Shown here: piece by piece, positions 1 through 13,730 of the stretch | How positions within the stretch are numbered: position 1 is the stretch's first letter | Layout of the letters: each line of letters opens with the position of its first letter | Source of the DNA: Niebla homalea | Lineage: Eukaryota > Ascomycota > Lecanoromycetes > Lecanorales > Ramalinaceae | Direction of reading: 5' to 3' | DNA length: 64,000 nucleotides | Assembly: GCA_019925105.1 (NCBI GenBank) | Contig: JAHGAU010000005.1 | Coordinates: 1,240,001-1,304,000, forward strand | Notes under the pieces: generated by a model | Database searches by the model: none | Told to the model about the DNA's origin: nothing | Seen by the model: only the letters and a program-made list of their open reading frames with translations | Made by a program: the position numbers and the translations under genes

Positions 1-1086
1 AGCTTAAATAACGTTATTAATATAGAGTTATTAACCGGCCTATATACCTTTTAACGTAATAATAAGGAAGCTCTAGATAATAATAATAAGTAATATATAG
101 ATCTCCTATTTAAGAAATTTATTAATTAACGTATAAACTTTATTATTAAATTATAACGAAATTTAATCTTATAATATTATAATTTTACCGTTTTTTAAAA
201 GAATTATACCTTAAGATATATACTTAATACTTAAGCTGCTTACCGCGGCTTAAAGCCTTAAACCGCGTTAATATAAATTATTAATAAAATAAATTGGACG
301 ATTAACCTTTAACGCTTTAGATAACTTACGACCGCTTAACGAATAGAAGTTTAACGATACCCGGAAGTGAAATTATTATACCGGAGATTATAATCGTTAT
401 AAAAAATCTTTTAAAATTAAAAGAGATCCATCGTTAATATAAAAGGAACGTCCCTTTACTATAAGTATTAAAACGTTTACCGGATTTATCGTAAAGTTCA
501 ATAACGGTATAAAAAGGTATTCTTAAAAAAGGTTTAAATAAGATATAAAATAAAATAGTTAATCATCGATATTTAACGGCAATTAAAAGGACTATTTATA
601 ATAAAAAAGGAAAAGAAGAAAATAGAAAACTATATCTTTATTAAACGGGTCCGCGTAATTAATACTTTCTTTATTTTTATTATTAACTTTCTTAAAGAAA
701 AGCGTTTACGATAAATAACAGTTATTAATATATTAACCGCCTTATATCGGTTATAGGAAAGTTAAGGCTTCCGTTATTAAAAGCTTAATTAAAAAGGGGC
801 CTCGTCCGTTATTTTTTAACTCCTGACTTTATCCGACTCCTTTCCGATTGAATATAAGCCAACGTAATGTATCTTTTATTTAAGTAATAAAAAGTTATTA
901 ACGGTAAAGTACTTATAGTCCTTCTTAAATTATAACGATTTAAAGCGGTATTTCTATTAAAAGTATTTCCGTTATTATCCGGATAAGCAGTTAATCGCTT
1001 ATCCTTATTTAAGATATAACGTTAATTTAAATAATAAAGTTTATTTATAAAACCATATAGAAATAACGTATAAAACCGTTACTTAA
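1..1086 (+). pseudogene. DUF3435/FluG-domain protein, C-terminal part with C2H2-type region, RIP-inactivated
   Basis: Reading one frame through RIP stops gives a recognisable C-terminus. Around 840-870 it reads PIEYKPT-stop-CIFYL, matching the 'KPTQCIFCLG' motif of fungal FluG/DUF3435 proteins. A C2H2-like segment follows (DLKRYFYQKYFRYYPD, then an AYPYLRYNV run and NHIEITYKT), in which Tyr stands where Cys or His is expected, the product of G-to-A and C-to-T changes. The frame ends at TAA 1084-1086. The N-terminal recombinase-like domain would lie left of the window. DUF3435 proteins include tyrosine-recombinase relatives tied to fungal giant mobile elements, but this C2H2-bearing subtype is also common in non-mobile settings. 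A second fragment of the same family lies at 26,640-27,030. Confidence 0.6.
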
Positions 1087-2234
1087 TTTTCTTAAAATTG
1101 ATTTTCACGTAATTACTCTTATATTTACTTTACGTAGAATTTCTTTCAACGGGTTTACTTTTAAGTTTATAATATTATTTAAATTTATAAATAATTTCAT
1201 CTTAATCTTAAGAGGTTATAATAATATTAAAGAATTATTATTAATTTTTATAGTTATTATAGCGTATAAGTTTAAAAATGGTCGTTACCTTTAATTGGTA
1301 CCCTCGGTTTAAATATTTAACTTCTTTAATTAATAAGTAAAAGCCTTATACGTATCGTATAATTAAAACGATATAGTTTAAAGTTATATAACGATAAGAT
1401 CTATAGTTAATACGGCCCAGCTTTTTATAAGCAACCTTATAAAATTAACCGTATTAAGTATAACGATTTAAGTACCTTATACTGCTTATTTTATATAGCC
1501 TAGATATATCTCTTTTTACTGGTTTTTAATTTATTTTAAATGTATTTTCTTTATGCTTATTAAGAATTAACATTTTATCTGAATTAAAAAGTTTTTAAAG
1601 TTTAATTATAATTACCCAACGTTAATAAATATAAATAGGAATTTTACTCCGTTTAAAAAGATTAGCCGCTTTTAATGAGTTTTTATACGATTAAGTTATG
1701 GAGGCTGTACTTTATTATTATTATTATCTTTATCGTTTCGATCGAATTAAATTATTACGTCGTCGATAATATAAATTATTAATTTACCGTTTATCCAAGG
1801 TATATCCTTTAGTATAGTATTAACCGGGTTAATCCTTTATAATTTATTAACCGCTAAAGCTATTCCCTTATTATTATTATAAATGATTTCGAACCTAAAT
1901 TTTCTTTATAAAATATTTAAACGACTTTTAAAAGATAATTAAGTAACTTTTTAAGAAAATATATCGGGGAACGCCAATAATATCGGCTTAACGTTTAAAA
2001 AAAGCTTAGCCGTAATAAAGGAAAAGTAACAATATTATATTGAAAAGAGGTAAACGTTTATATTAACGGGGTAAACTATCGTTATAAAAGAGGAGGTTAA
2101 TAAAATGATTAACTGATTAAACCGATTTAAGGCCGTTAACAATATAATAGCCAATATTAACCCCGTATATATAAGCTTATTATAAGTTAATATTCACCTA
2201 TTACTTAAGGTAAAAGTCCGCGCTTCCGATTAAA
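1087..2234. other. RIP-degraded interval without recognisable gene
   Basis: Very AT-rich with scattered stops in all frames. Some short coding-like runs occur near 1,950-2,120 and may be upstream parts of the NLR relic that follows, but I could not assign them. Confidence 0.5.
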
Positions 2235-3022
2235 TTATATAGAAATTTAACGTTTCAATTAATAGGCTGCCGTATCTAAGGTAAATCAGATAACGTTATT
2301 ATTTATCGGATATAAAATTGCTTTATATATAGTGAATTAACTTAAAACGTATATCGAATTTCTTTATTAACTATTAATAACGTTAACTTAAATTAACTTA
2401 AAAACGGCCGTAACAGAACTATATACTTATATCCTTAGATTCTTGGCTCGCGTTATTCGGATTTATTAGACTTTAATATTCTGCCGTACGTTTTATACCT
2501 TTAAAATAAATAGCGATATTATAAATTTTAAAAAAATTTATAACGAGCTCGAAGTTAAAGTTGAGATCGAAGTAAGTAATTACGACCGTATACTTATTAC
2601 TTAAGACTGAAAGCGGATCGGAAAGTTAAAATAAAATCTATAAATAATACTTAAAGAGCTTTAATAGTCTTATTAACTTTAAGAATCATAATTAATAAAA
2701 GATTAAGATTGACTTAAATATATTGCTATATATAAAAGGAGTATTATATAACTCCTATAAATATAATTATATTACTTATTATTTTATTACCCGGGTTAAT
2801 TTACTTTATAAAATCTATAATTAAGCTTAATATCTTATTAATAAGAATATTTTTTAATTAAGCGGTTAAACGGGTATTAATAAATCGATAATTTCTTAAA
2901 CCGTAATTAAATAAGTCGCCGGTTAAAATAACCTTAATAATCTTAATCTTAATATTAACTTCTTTTTTAAACGCGATAAAGATAATCGCGGCTTAATATT
3001 ATGATTCTTTCTTATTATTATA
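2235..3022 (+). pseudogene. NLR-A, 5' half: N-terminal STAND-associated domain and start of NACHT
   Basis: About 260 codons of a fungal NLR (STAND ATPase). At 2,407-2,604 one frame reads ELYTYILRFLARVIRIY and, after one stop, EVKVEIEVSNYDR, a pattern typical of the helical N-terminal domain of fungal NACHT proteins. After a frame change the segment at 2,840-3,022 gives the Walker A region (LSG-stop-TGINKS where LSGxAGTGKS is expected; all differences are C-to-T or G-to-A), then VAG, LNLNINFFFKRDKDNRG and FFLIII. That is the NACHT core up to the point where the second NLR of this window continues with a VRK motif. The frame then fails abruptly. The missing continuation is found at 17,363 on the same strand, so this is probably one gene split by an insertion. 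Confidence 0.7.
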
Positions 3023-3090
3023 TATAAGTTTATATTAAACCTTAGGGGAAATCATAAGTTTCTTAACGTACCATTAACTGGTAGTTAAAG

Positions 3091-3262
3091 CCACTTATAT
3101 TTCAAAGACCAGTTGATATTACGTTGACTTAACATTAATATAACGTTAAATTAACGTTAAAAAAATAGCGGCTTAAAAGTAAAATCAAATTGAATTTAAA
3201 ATTAAAGTAGCTTTAAAGTTGTGTTAACTTAACGTTAACTTAGCGTTAAAATAACTTTCAAA
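3091..3262. repeat. Left edge repeat block of the 14.3-kb insertion (b then a)
   Basis: It contains block b (ACTTATATTT, then ACGTTGACTTAAC) followed by block a (CTTTAAAG, then GTTAACTTAACGTTAAC, then ACTTTCA). An AGCGGCTT core at about 3,167 is inverted relative to the AAGCCGCT core at 17,149. Related sequence occurs at 17,130-17,362 in the order a then b. The mixture of direct and inverted similarity would fit subterminal repeats of a DNA transposon or two copies of a MITE. Confidence 0.5.
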
Positions 3263-3289
3263 AATTTCCAATATCCGAAGATAACCCGG

Positions 3290-4224
3290 CTGGGGGTTTT
3301 TTAAGCTATAAAGGTAAGGAGCTTAAGAGATAAGGGAGGTTTATAAGGAGTAAAGTATTTATAATATATTTACTTAAAAACTTATATATATCTATTTATT
3401 TATAAGTTAAAATTAATGCTTAAACTTTAATTTGCTTCCCGTATAACTTAAGAAATATTATAATAAGTAAAAGAATTTAGCTATTACTTAAATTTAATAT
3501 TAATTATCGGATATATTAAGTACTTTAAAATCTATATTTATAAAGTAATAAATTACGTTTTTAACTTAATTAATTCGATATAAAAAAAATAAAGTTTTTT
3601 ACTTTATATTCCAAGTAATTAAAAGGACGGTTAACCTTAGGCTTTTTAGGATAAATAATTAGGCATTATATTTAATAATATAACTTTATTAAGATTATTA
3701 AGCCTTAATTGAAAGTTATATTTAAGCATAAAGGAGGTCAGTAAATTATAGGCGTTAATATCCGCTTAAGTTAAAATCTAAGGTGGCGGTGTCCTTTATA
3801 AATTAAAGGGGGTAGACATTAAAGGGGGTAAACAGATAAGTCGAGGTACTAACTGAGAATATCGGATGGAAAGGGTTTCTAAGTAGAGTTAAAGAATACC
3901 CTTTATTAAGGACCTTAATTCCACTTATACCCTTATACCTGTATAAAAGGATCTTAATAAAGTTAGAATTTTTAAAGAAATAAAGACGTAATACCACTTA
4001 CTCGTATTAAACGTAATTAATTGCGTTAACTTTAAAATACGTGGGACGTCTTCCTTGGATAATACGGTTATAAAGTAAGTTCCCTTTATATCTTAAGGGA
4101 TCCGGGTTTAAAAGGGCGTTAATAATAACATTTTTATTAATATTATTTTAATAAGAAACTTAATCTTCTCCCTTAATATCCTTAATTTTATACCGGAGCT
4201 AAATAAAATAAGGTTACGGCCTTA
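3290..4224. other. Unassigned RIP-degraded interval
   Basis: It includes a slightly richer patch (about 3,720-4,110) with G runs. A 64-codon minus-strand open frame at 3,803-3,997 has no family resemblance and is probably chance. I see no gene. Confidence 0.5.
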
Positions 4225-4690
4225 AAGGTTTGGTTTTTATTAATAATTATAATATTTATTTAATTAATTCTTTTAATAATTTATACTTTAAAGTTCTTTA
4301 AAGAAAGTTATAATTATAAATATTTTAACGGAACTCTTTATAGATAACCGATAATTAACGAATTATAACTATAAATACTTTCATAAATATTTTCGGGATA
4401 ACATTCAAGATTTTAATCCCTATTCTTTAATATAATATTAAAATTGTATAAATTTATTAAGGTTATGATTTTAACGGCTTACTTTTTATTAATAATTATA
4501 ACGTTTATTTAATTTATTTTCTTAATTAACTTATACTTTATAACTTTTTAAGGATAAGTTATAAATATAAATACTTTAATAACTCTTTAAAAATAGATTA
4601 TAATTATAAATACTTTATAATTCTTCGGGGATAAATTATAATTTTAGTTACTTTAATAAAGCTTTTTATAGATAAGTTATAGCCGCTTTA
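4225..4690. repeat. Direct repeat of about 115 bp, spaced 255 bp, with short internal repeats
   Basis: The segment at about 4,228-4,340 (TATTAATAATTATAA, then CTTATACTTTA-like sequence) recurs at about 4,483-4,595. Inside both, the word GTTATAATTATAAATA recurs (near 4,309, 4,360, 4,556 and 4,598). Divergence is mostly transitions, as expected from RIP. Function unknown. Confidence 0.55.
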
Positions 4691-4959
4691 ACCCTTTTTA
4701 ACCCTTTTTTTTAAGGGTAGTCCAACTTTAGCCGTTAATCTATTAATATATTCTTTTATAGAAGAAATAAGTATTTTCAAAAAAACGTATATATAATTAA
4801 CGGTATACTGTAACGTTTATATTTATTAATTGCTATAATAAAGGTTTTTAAAGGTAAAAAAGAAAATAAAGATAAAAACCTATAAGGAGGAAATTCTAAA
4901 TTATAAGGTAATACCTTAATACGTGGCTTAAATAGGCCCGGGGTAAGTAGGGGGAGGGC

Positions 4960-5185
4960 TTAACTGAATTTAACGTCGCAATTTTAAGGGCCTAATATTA
5001 AATTCTAGGCTATAACTGATTTTTAATATCGTAATTTAAAAAGTATTTATTAAATTTAACGTTATAATTTTAATAACTTTTAACGTTATAATTTTAAGGG
5101 TATTAAGTATTAAATCTTATTTTAAATTATAATTAAATCTTAATATCGTAATTTTAAGGATATAATATCGTGATTTTAAAATTAT
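4960..5185. repeat. Degenerate tandem repeat around TAAYRTYRYAATTTTAA
   Basis: The word AACGTYRYAATTTTAA or AATATCGTAATTTTAA recurs about six times at irregular 25-60 bp spacing (near 4,971, 5,021, 5,060, 5,083, 5,140 and 5,165). Copies differ by C/T and A/G changes. No coding sense is evident. Confidence 0.5.
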
Positions 5186-5999
5186 TTTAAATAAAGAATA
5201 TATTTACTTTATACGTATTATATAAAAGCTATAGTATTTTAAGCTATATAAATCGATATGACGATATATAAAAGTGGTATATCTCAGGGCTTATATTGGG
5301 GGTATATTTGGGGCTTTTATTTCAAGCACTTAGTTAAGGTATTCTTTTAGGGCCCTTAATTATAAGGCTCCGGGGACGTTTTAAAGTCTTAAAGATAAAG
5401 TACGGTAAAAGGTATATAAGTAAGATTATAATAATACTATAAATAATACCGGTAATTATATATAAAAGTATTAAATTCAGAAATTTAAAAATAGTAAAAT
5501 TAAGTCGTAATTATATAAAGTAAATAATATAAGCGGTATAAAAAGACCTTAACGTAAATAAAGAAAGTAAAAAGATTATTAAAAAACCTTAATATTTTGG
5601 AGGATAAGAAATATAAATCTTTATATCTTATATATTAATTAGCTATATAAAGGTATTATATTTATAATAATTAATAACCAGGAAGTAAATCGCTTATTAT
5701 ACCGTATAATAAGTATATTATTATTTGAATAATTAATCGTAACTTATTAACGAGAGTTATTATATTAAATATATATTATACTTTAATTTTTATCCTCCGA
5801 TAACGGATTTTTCTCCTTTATAAATAAGATATAAATAACGGGCTAAATTTTTTTTTTCTTCATTGGGATATTATGTGAATAGCCTTATATTAAGTTTATT
5901 ATCTTACGTTAATAATATCTTTTTCTTAAGACCTTTTATCTTACGGTTTATTTAATTTAAGAACCCTGCCGTTTCTTTAAATTAATAATAAAGTTAAAA
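5186..5999. other. Unassigned AT-rich interval
   Basis: There is no recognisable frame or repeat. A less mutated patch at about 5,270-5,400 contains some GG and CC words but no readable product. Confidence 0.5.
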
Positions 6000-7553
6000 A
6001 AAGGCTTTAATAATAAGTTTTAAATTTTAAATTTTATTTTTTATTTCTTTAATAATAATATAAAGTGCTTTTACTTTCTTATTTTCCTTTATAGTAATAT
6101 AAGTTTCTTATGCTTTCTTATTTTTTAATTATAACTTTTTCCGCTTTATATTCTTTTTAACTTTTAAGTCCGATAATTAAATATAAAAAGGATTATTATT
6201 AAATTTCAGGACTCTTAAACTTTTATTATATTTCCTTTTCTTTATAATTACTTAAATGAATATATCCGTAATAATATAAATAAAATTTAGGGTATCCAAT
6301 ATATTATCGATCTAAGTTAATAAGTATTCTTTAAAATATAAAGATTCTATAAAGCGTTTCGGGTTTTTGTTTTAATCAATATATAACTTAACGTATACCG
6401 TTAAATTATATTAAAGTTTTAAATAAAAATAAGTATATTTAAATATTAATATATTATTTATAAATAATACTTATAACGGAAATAAAGTAAGTAGTATTAA
6501 TCGTAAGTTATCCTATTTATATTAATAACTTTATAAATAAAGTTAAAAACGGACTTAAATCGCGATATAAAGAATTCTGATTTTAATACGCGTATTAAAT
6601 AATTAATTAATATATAAATACGTAATTCATTATTTTTTATTAACTTTATAATCTCTTCAATATATCCTTTTTACTTTTTTAATTATAATTATTTAAAAAG
6701 CATATTATATTTACTTATATTTTTTAATTATTCGCCTTTTTTAATTTATTATATAATTCTTAATTTTTAATATAGCTTACGGTATATTAATAATAAATTT
6801 CAAGAAGTTTAACTTAAAAACGTTAATAAGTAACGTATATTTATTTAATTTAAAATTTCATAAAAAATATATATAAGATAAATAAATAATTTCTTTAAGT
6901 TTCTTTTAAACTATAAACGATAAATCCTTTTCTTTATGAAAGAACTTTTCTATAATAGGAAAAACGTCGTTATTCAATATATTTTAGTCTTAATATTTAT
7001 TTTTATTTTAATCTTTTACTTATATCTTTAGTACTTTTTTCTGCTTTTACTTTTTAACCTTTTAACTTTTAACTTTTTTTATATTTTAACCCGTACGATT
7101 TAACTTATCCTTTTTATTTTCTGCTTTATTTTTAGGTTATTTAACTTTATTTTTCTTTATAATATGCTTCTGCTTTTTTAAACTTTTAACTTTTAACTTT
7201 ATTGGAATTTAAAAACGTATAACTTAATTTACTTTATTTTCTCCTTAATCGTTCTTAAATTAATCTAATTTATTTTCCTTTAAAATAATCGTTAATAAAG
7301 TACTTTAATATTTATAAGTAATTAAAGCTTTTATAATATATTATTTATTAACATTTTTTTATTTCCCTTTTATTAATACTTTTTAACGAGTTTAATTACT
7401 TATAATATTATTTAATTAATTAATATTATTATTATTATTATCGTCTTCCTAAATAACTGGTATTAGTGCGGATAATTTTTTAACATTAAATAATTTTACA
7501 TTAAAAGGTTTCTATAAGCGATTTAATATTTAGGGTTTTGGTATTATTGCCAT
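6000..7553 (-). pseudogene. Decayed ORF of unknown family, N-terminus at 7,553
   Basis: On the minus strand an ATG at 7,553-7,551 opens a frame reading MAIIPKP-stop-ILNRL, then NVKLFNVKKLSALIPVI and an EDDNNNNN run (probably an acidic Asp tract). It continues with scattered RIP-type stops as a Lys/Glu-rich, probably coiled-coil or disordered sequence around 6,900-7,250 (repeated KVKS/KAEA-like words; AACTTTTAACTTTT repeated on the + strand at 7,058 and 7,182). A Lys-rich tail near 6,050-6,200 may belong to it. I do not recognise the family. Its position inside the 14.3-kb insertion suggests an accessory ORF of that element. Confidence 0.35.
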
Positions 7554-7559
7554 TATATA

Positions 7560-9030
7560 GTTATTAAGAAAAAACGTATATAAATACGTAATAATTAAAT
7601 AATTATTATATAGGAATAAATAAAAAAATAATGGATATATAGCTTAATTAATAAATAAAATAAGAAAGGTATATAATATAAATAAATCGATAATAAGATT
7701 TTAACGTAATTATATTATCCGTAGGTAAATATAAAGCTTAATATTTTTAAAGATTAAGACTTTTAATATATATATAATAATATTATAAAAATCTAATATC
7801 CATATATTAACTATATTAATCTATATAATAAATATATAGTCCTTATATAACTTTATACTTATTATAGAAATTTAAGGATAATTTAAAGTAATATAATTAC
7901 CGTATAATATAAAATTAAATCTTAATACTATATTCATAAAATCCTATTACTTATTTAAGATTTAATATAAATTAAAAGCATTAAAGAATTATAAAAGATA
8001 ATTATAAGTAAATACTTAATATTATCTAAGTAATATTATTATCTATAGAAAAGTTAATTAATATCCTTAAGCTATCTTTCCTTTTTAAATTTTAAATTTA
8101 CTATTTTAATATTATTTATTTTTATACTTTATTTTTATTATATTATAACCGTATTAAAGACTTTAATCGTAAACTTACTTTTATTTAAGACTATTATATA
8201 TAGCCGAGTTAATATCCTTAAAGTTAAATTATAAGCCTATAGGTATATAAGCCTTTTATTAAAATAAAATTGTTATATTAAGTTAGGTATTTTATTAATA
8301 TTAATTATAATATATCCTTTTCTATTAATAAATATATAGAATGCCCTCTATTTTATATCGTATAATTTAATAAATACCTTATAATAAATCTTTTTATATA
8401 CTTTTATCGATTTCAATATCCTTAATAATTAAATATATTACGGTTCTATATATATTAACTTTACGTACGGTTTTACTGCCGTATACTTATTTTAAAAATT
8501 ATTTTTATATTTGCTTTTTCGGTTTTTTTAACCTTAAGTATTTAATAGGATCTTATACTATATTATATATACGCTTATTTCGCAATCTTAATTTAAGGTA
8601 AACCCTTAATCGGATTAATTAAGAATAGGGTATTTATTACGTATACTTAATTAAAATAACTTAATTTATATACTTATTATATAATAATTTTATATTTACC
8701 CTATATATTATATTTTTGATTTATCGTAATATTATTATTAAATAAATAACTTTAATTTTTCCCCCAAAAAATCATTAAAAAATTTTACGTACCTTTAAAG
8801 TCTTTTAAGGTTTCTTATTACCTGCCTCCGTTCTCCTACTTTATTTATAAAGCTTTACTTTTTATATTTTAATTACTCTTAATATTAAATCTATTATTTC
8901 CTTATTAATTTCTAAATCTTAAATATTTATAATTATATTTTATAATATCTTATTTCTATTCGTTTTTTAATTACTTAATATTAATTTAAGACTTTTTAAT
9001 AACCCTTAAAAATTAAAAAATTATATAATT
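7560..9030. other. Unassigned extremely AT-rich interval
   Basis: Long runs of A/T with few G or C. Some minus-strand coding-like sense is visible near 8,200-8,560 (for example KDLLQGIYQIIRYKI when stops are read as Gln), but no family can be named. Confidence 0.45.
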
Positions 9031-9036
9031 ACTTTT

Positions 9037-12000
9037 TACGTTAATAAAGTTAATAAAGTAATAATTTCCTTAAAATTAAATACCGTTAACGATAATATAA
9101 AGTATAAATTACTTATTAAAATAAAGGAAAAGGAATTTAAGTAATAATTTACGTTATTAAAGGTAATTATTAATCGTAAATCAGAAAATATAATCGACTT
9201 AATAAATATAATTTTAAAATTTATTGAAAATAGTTAATTAGAAAATGAACGTAACGTAAATAATTTTAATTTTAACTTTAACGGATCTAAAGATAATTCA
9301 GATAATAATATTAATAGTATCTTGTTATATAATGAATTATTTCCGTTACCTTTAATTAAAGAGTTTAATAACGACTTTAATAAATTATAAATTAAAGAAC
9401 CAATATTTATTTCCGTAATTTTTAATATTAATTTAAATATACCTTCCTTATCTTAACGATTTTTAATATTTAATGTTTTTATTAAAGTTATATAACTTAA
9501 AACGCGTATTACGGAATTGACCTTTTATATAACTTTTATACTTTAATGCTAGGTTACCGGTCTTAATAAAGATTATTATTAAAGTTTACTTAAAGTTTTT
9601 ACGTTATTTATTAATTTAAATAAATTAAAATAATTGTTATGTATAATAGGAACGGTTAAAAAATATATAAAGGAATAGTTATTAAATATTAAATTATAAA
9701 AAGTAAAAATCTAACTTGACGCCGAGAAATTACTTAATAAAAATGAAATTAATAATAAGCCTAAAAAAAAGATAATATTTTTCAATTTTATTAATTTCTT
9801 TATTACGGTATTATTATTTATTAGCTTTTTAAGTAAAATCTATATAAATATAATTTATTAAGTAAATAATCCGATAGAATTCTATTATTCTTTAATTTAA
9901 GGATTTTTTATTAAGGCTTATTTAGGTTAATACGCGATAATAATTAATAATACGGTATTATTACCGTTAAATTCTATTAAATATTAATATGATCGAATAA
10001 ATTATTACTATATTAAAAAAGAAAGGTATTATTATAGCCGTATTTTTATAGTTAAGCTTAACTATATTACCGATTTTATTAAATTTAATACTTTAAAGCT
10101 CTTTATTTATCCGCTATATAACTTTAAGTATTTTCTTAACTTAACGCTTAAATTATTTCTTATTTAATAAGGTTTAACCGAATTTTTTCTTTTAATAAAA
10201 AAAGAATACGGTATTTTTATAAAGAATATATAAAGTATTATTATAGATATTTACTATAATTAATACTTTAAATATATTCAAAATTATATATTATAGTTAA
10301 TTTTATATAATAAAATATATATAATTTAATAAATATATAATAATTAAGTTAAGCTTTACGACCCGTTATTATTAATATTATTAATTTATGGTAAGTTAAA
10401 ATTAACTTATTATATACGATTTAAGTTATTAAGTTTTAATAAATATTCTTTTTTATATATTCCGGTTTTAATATTTATTAATAACTTTAACTTATACCGG
10501 AATATATATAAAGTATTATTAAATATTTATATAATAATTATTAATCTTTCTTAAAGAAAGAAAAAGCAATACGTAAATATATTATCTTTAACCTTAAAAC
10601 TATATAACGTAAACTTTAAGGATATTATTAAAATTCTTTTATCCGGACTTATTACTTTAAATAAAAGGCAACTTATTAACGGTAAAAAAATACTTTTAAG
10701 TATTTTTATTTTTATTTTTACGGGAAATATAAAATAATAAATAAAAAGTAACGGTTTTGGATTTACTTTATTTATACTAGGGTATAAGAAATACGTTAAT
10801 ATTTAGGAAGAACAGGCAGATCTTATATATAATACGTATTTATATAAATAAACGTACTTTCAGATCCTTATTAAGCGCCGTAAAGCAAAAACGATAAAAA
10901 ATAATAAGAAATACTTAAAAAGCTTTAATATAAAACCTAAATAAACGCCTTTTACGTTTATTTCGCTTTTATTAGATTTAATTAAATTAAGACCTCTTAA
11001 TGTAGTTTACTTAAAATTTAATAATATTATTAAGTAATTTTAATATTATTTAATTAAATACGTTCTTATTAAAACCGGTTTAAAGGAATATTCAAAATAA
11101 TTACGGTAACTTCTTTTTCCGTTTAAATAAGGGTGATTATAGTTAATTTATTACTTATAATTTTACCGTATATAAGAATACGGTAGATTATTTATTTTAA
11201 TACCGATTATTTTACGTACTTAACTTTAACCATAATATATCTAGCGTTATTATTTAAGGGCCGTTAAAGAAATTATATCGGAGTATATAGGTTTTAAAGA
11301 TATCGATTTAATTATAGCCTATTTCACCCATATTATTTATAATAATACTTTAATCCTTTCCTTAAGCTCGATTCCTTATTAATAACGGTTTCTTAATAAT
11401 TATTTATTAATTAATTATAAAGCCTTTTAATTGCTTTTTAAATATGTTTTTTTATATTATTTTTTATCTTTAAGAAAGGCAATTTCCAGATTTCTAATTA
11501 AAATATTATTCTTTCTGCTTTAAATAATATAAATAATAATAATAAAAATATAACGGATAATAATAATAATATTAAGAGCAATAATAAAGATATATTAAAC
11601 AATAAAAAAGATATATTTTTATAAAGTAATTTATAAGAACTTAGCCAAAATACTTTTTAAAAGCTTATAAAAAGTTTTAAGATTTTAAATAAGGTATTGA
11701 AGAAATTAAAAGCGTTATAAAAATATTAATTACGCTTTAACGTATACGTTAATTTATATTTTATTAACGTCGTTAATAAATATACGATATTAAATAATAT
11801 TATAACCTTTTTAAATAAAAATAAGTACCGTAACTTTAAGAGAAACGTATAATATATAAATTACCGGGATATTACTTTTACTTTAATAATAAAAGAAGCC
11901 TTTTATTAATTTATTAAATTTATAATTATAGGGTTATTTAAGATTAATAAATTAAAGGTTATAAGATTACTTTAAAAGGTTTATTAAGGTTGCCCGATCC

Positions 12001-13730
12001 TTTTAAATAACTTACTCTTATATTCTGAAAAATCAGATTAAGTTAACGCTTTTAATAAAATTATAATAATAACGTAAGCCGATCTACGTTATTAATTATT
12101 AATTAAATTAAATAAGTTACCTTAAAATTATATCCTTAATATTCTCAGTTACGTTATTATATTTAACCGTTTTTACTTCTTAAATCTATTCTTAAGAATA
12201 ATAAGAAAGATATACTATTATAATTATAAATATATTAACGCCTTTATTCTTCTTAGAAAAAAAATTTAATAATATAATAAAATAACTTTTATAAATCCAT
12301 AAATAAAACGTTCTTATTTTCTATTTTTATATTCTTACGAATTCAATTTACTTAAGTACTTTAATTTAAAGTTACTATATATTTATTTTTATTAACTTAT
12401 TTATATCGTTTTCTATACTTTTTATACGATATTTTATTAATATATACGGCGATAAATATTCCGAGTATTATATTAATTTTAAGGTAAAAGATTTTATTAT
12501 TATATTCTAAGATAAATTAACTTATATTAATAATATTTTCTTATATAAATTATTTATTAATATTGTCCGTCTTTTTACGTTAATTAAATTTATATTGAAT
12601 TTTAAGAAATTTTAAGAAAATCCTATCCTTAAAACGTTTTTCTTAATTATTTTAAATAATAAATTAATCGTTGGCTTTCTTACGATTTTAATAATATAAT
12701 ATTACCTCCTTTACGTTATAATAAATTACGTTATTAATAAAGAGAGGTTAACGCTGGAAAAAGGTGGTATATAATTATTATTTTATTGGAATTATAATAT
12801 CCAATTTATATAAATACTTAAATTTAGTTATTAACTATAAATATTAATGATTAAACTTAAGGTTTAGAATAAGTAAATAGTCTTTTATATTTATTTTAAT
12901 GAAGATATTAAATATATTAAAAAATACCCCGTCTTATAACTATAGATTAAAAGCATTATATAAATAAAGGATTTTTAAACCCTTAATTTCCTAAATATCT
13001 TTTTTTATAGACTTAAATATCAAAAATATAAATACATATTTATATATCTACCGTTAAAGATAAGTCTTATTAAGTACTTATAAGTTTAAAGTTAAATTAT
13101 AATATAATTATAATAATAACGATTATTATTTTATAATATCCACGTTAAATTAAATCCAGATAATATATATATGCTTTTTACGTATCTCCGTATTACTTAT
13201 AAGTCTTTCTAGATAACCTTAAGGTATATAATTATATCCCAAGATTTTAAGGAAGGTAACTTATGACTTTCGCTTAATCCAATTTTTTAAATTAAACGTA
13301 AATATTAAAAGATAATAAGAATATTTAAGGGAAACTTAAAGATATTTAAGATAATTATTTTAAATTAATTTAAGAATATTATAATAAATAATAATTATTA
13401 ACCTTAATTATATTATATTAATCCTATTAAAATTAATATACCTTAACCGGTAATAATATTAATTATTTTATCTTCTATTATTTAATTAATAAGCAATAAT
13501 ATTAATAGTGATTTTTTTATATAATATTAGGTATAATAAGTTAATTATCGTAAAGTAAAATACGTATATAAGTAAACCAAAAATCCCCGAATAATAATAA
13601 GTTTATAAAATAAATAATAATTTATAAAATAACTACTTATACTATAAAATAATAAATAATAAAATCCTTTTTATCCGTAATTAATACGTATAATAGCTTA
13701 CCTACCCGGTAACCGTTTTTAATGCCTTAT
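9037..13730 (+). pseudogene. Very large transposase-like protein relic (KDZ/Plavaka-like, EnSpm-type)
   Basis: About 1,560 codons can be read with the only interruptions being stops at CAA/CAG/TGG-type positions and two frame changes (near 11,470 and between 12,000 and 12,700). The best-preserved block, about 10,400-11,300, reads NFNLYRNIYKVLLNIYI, LSQRKK, GNIKQQ, GYKKYVNIQEEQADL, then LLLDLIKLRPLN. It resembles the core of large fungal transposase-like proteins of the Kyakuja-Dileera-Zisupton/Plavaka kind (DNF...YRS, GDMPQQNK, C..C, ERADM, ALDI...RPxDxAHSE). The C-terminus (13,100-13,730) is Asn/Gln-rich and low-complexity. The product would bind and cut element ends. Cys and His of the zinc site have mostly become Tyr. 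The exact superfamily is inferred from remembered motif order only. Confidence 0.5.

Noticed and set aside
3803..3997. 64-codon minus-strand open frame
   Set aside because: No family resemblance or coding context; expected by chance where G-rich patches reduce TAA/TAG.
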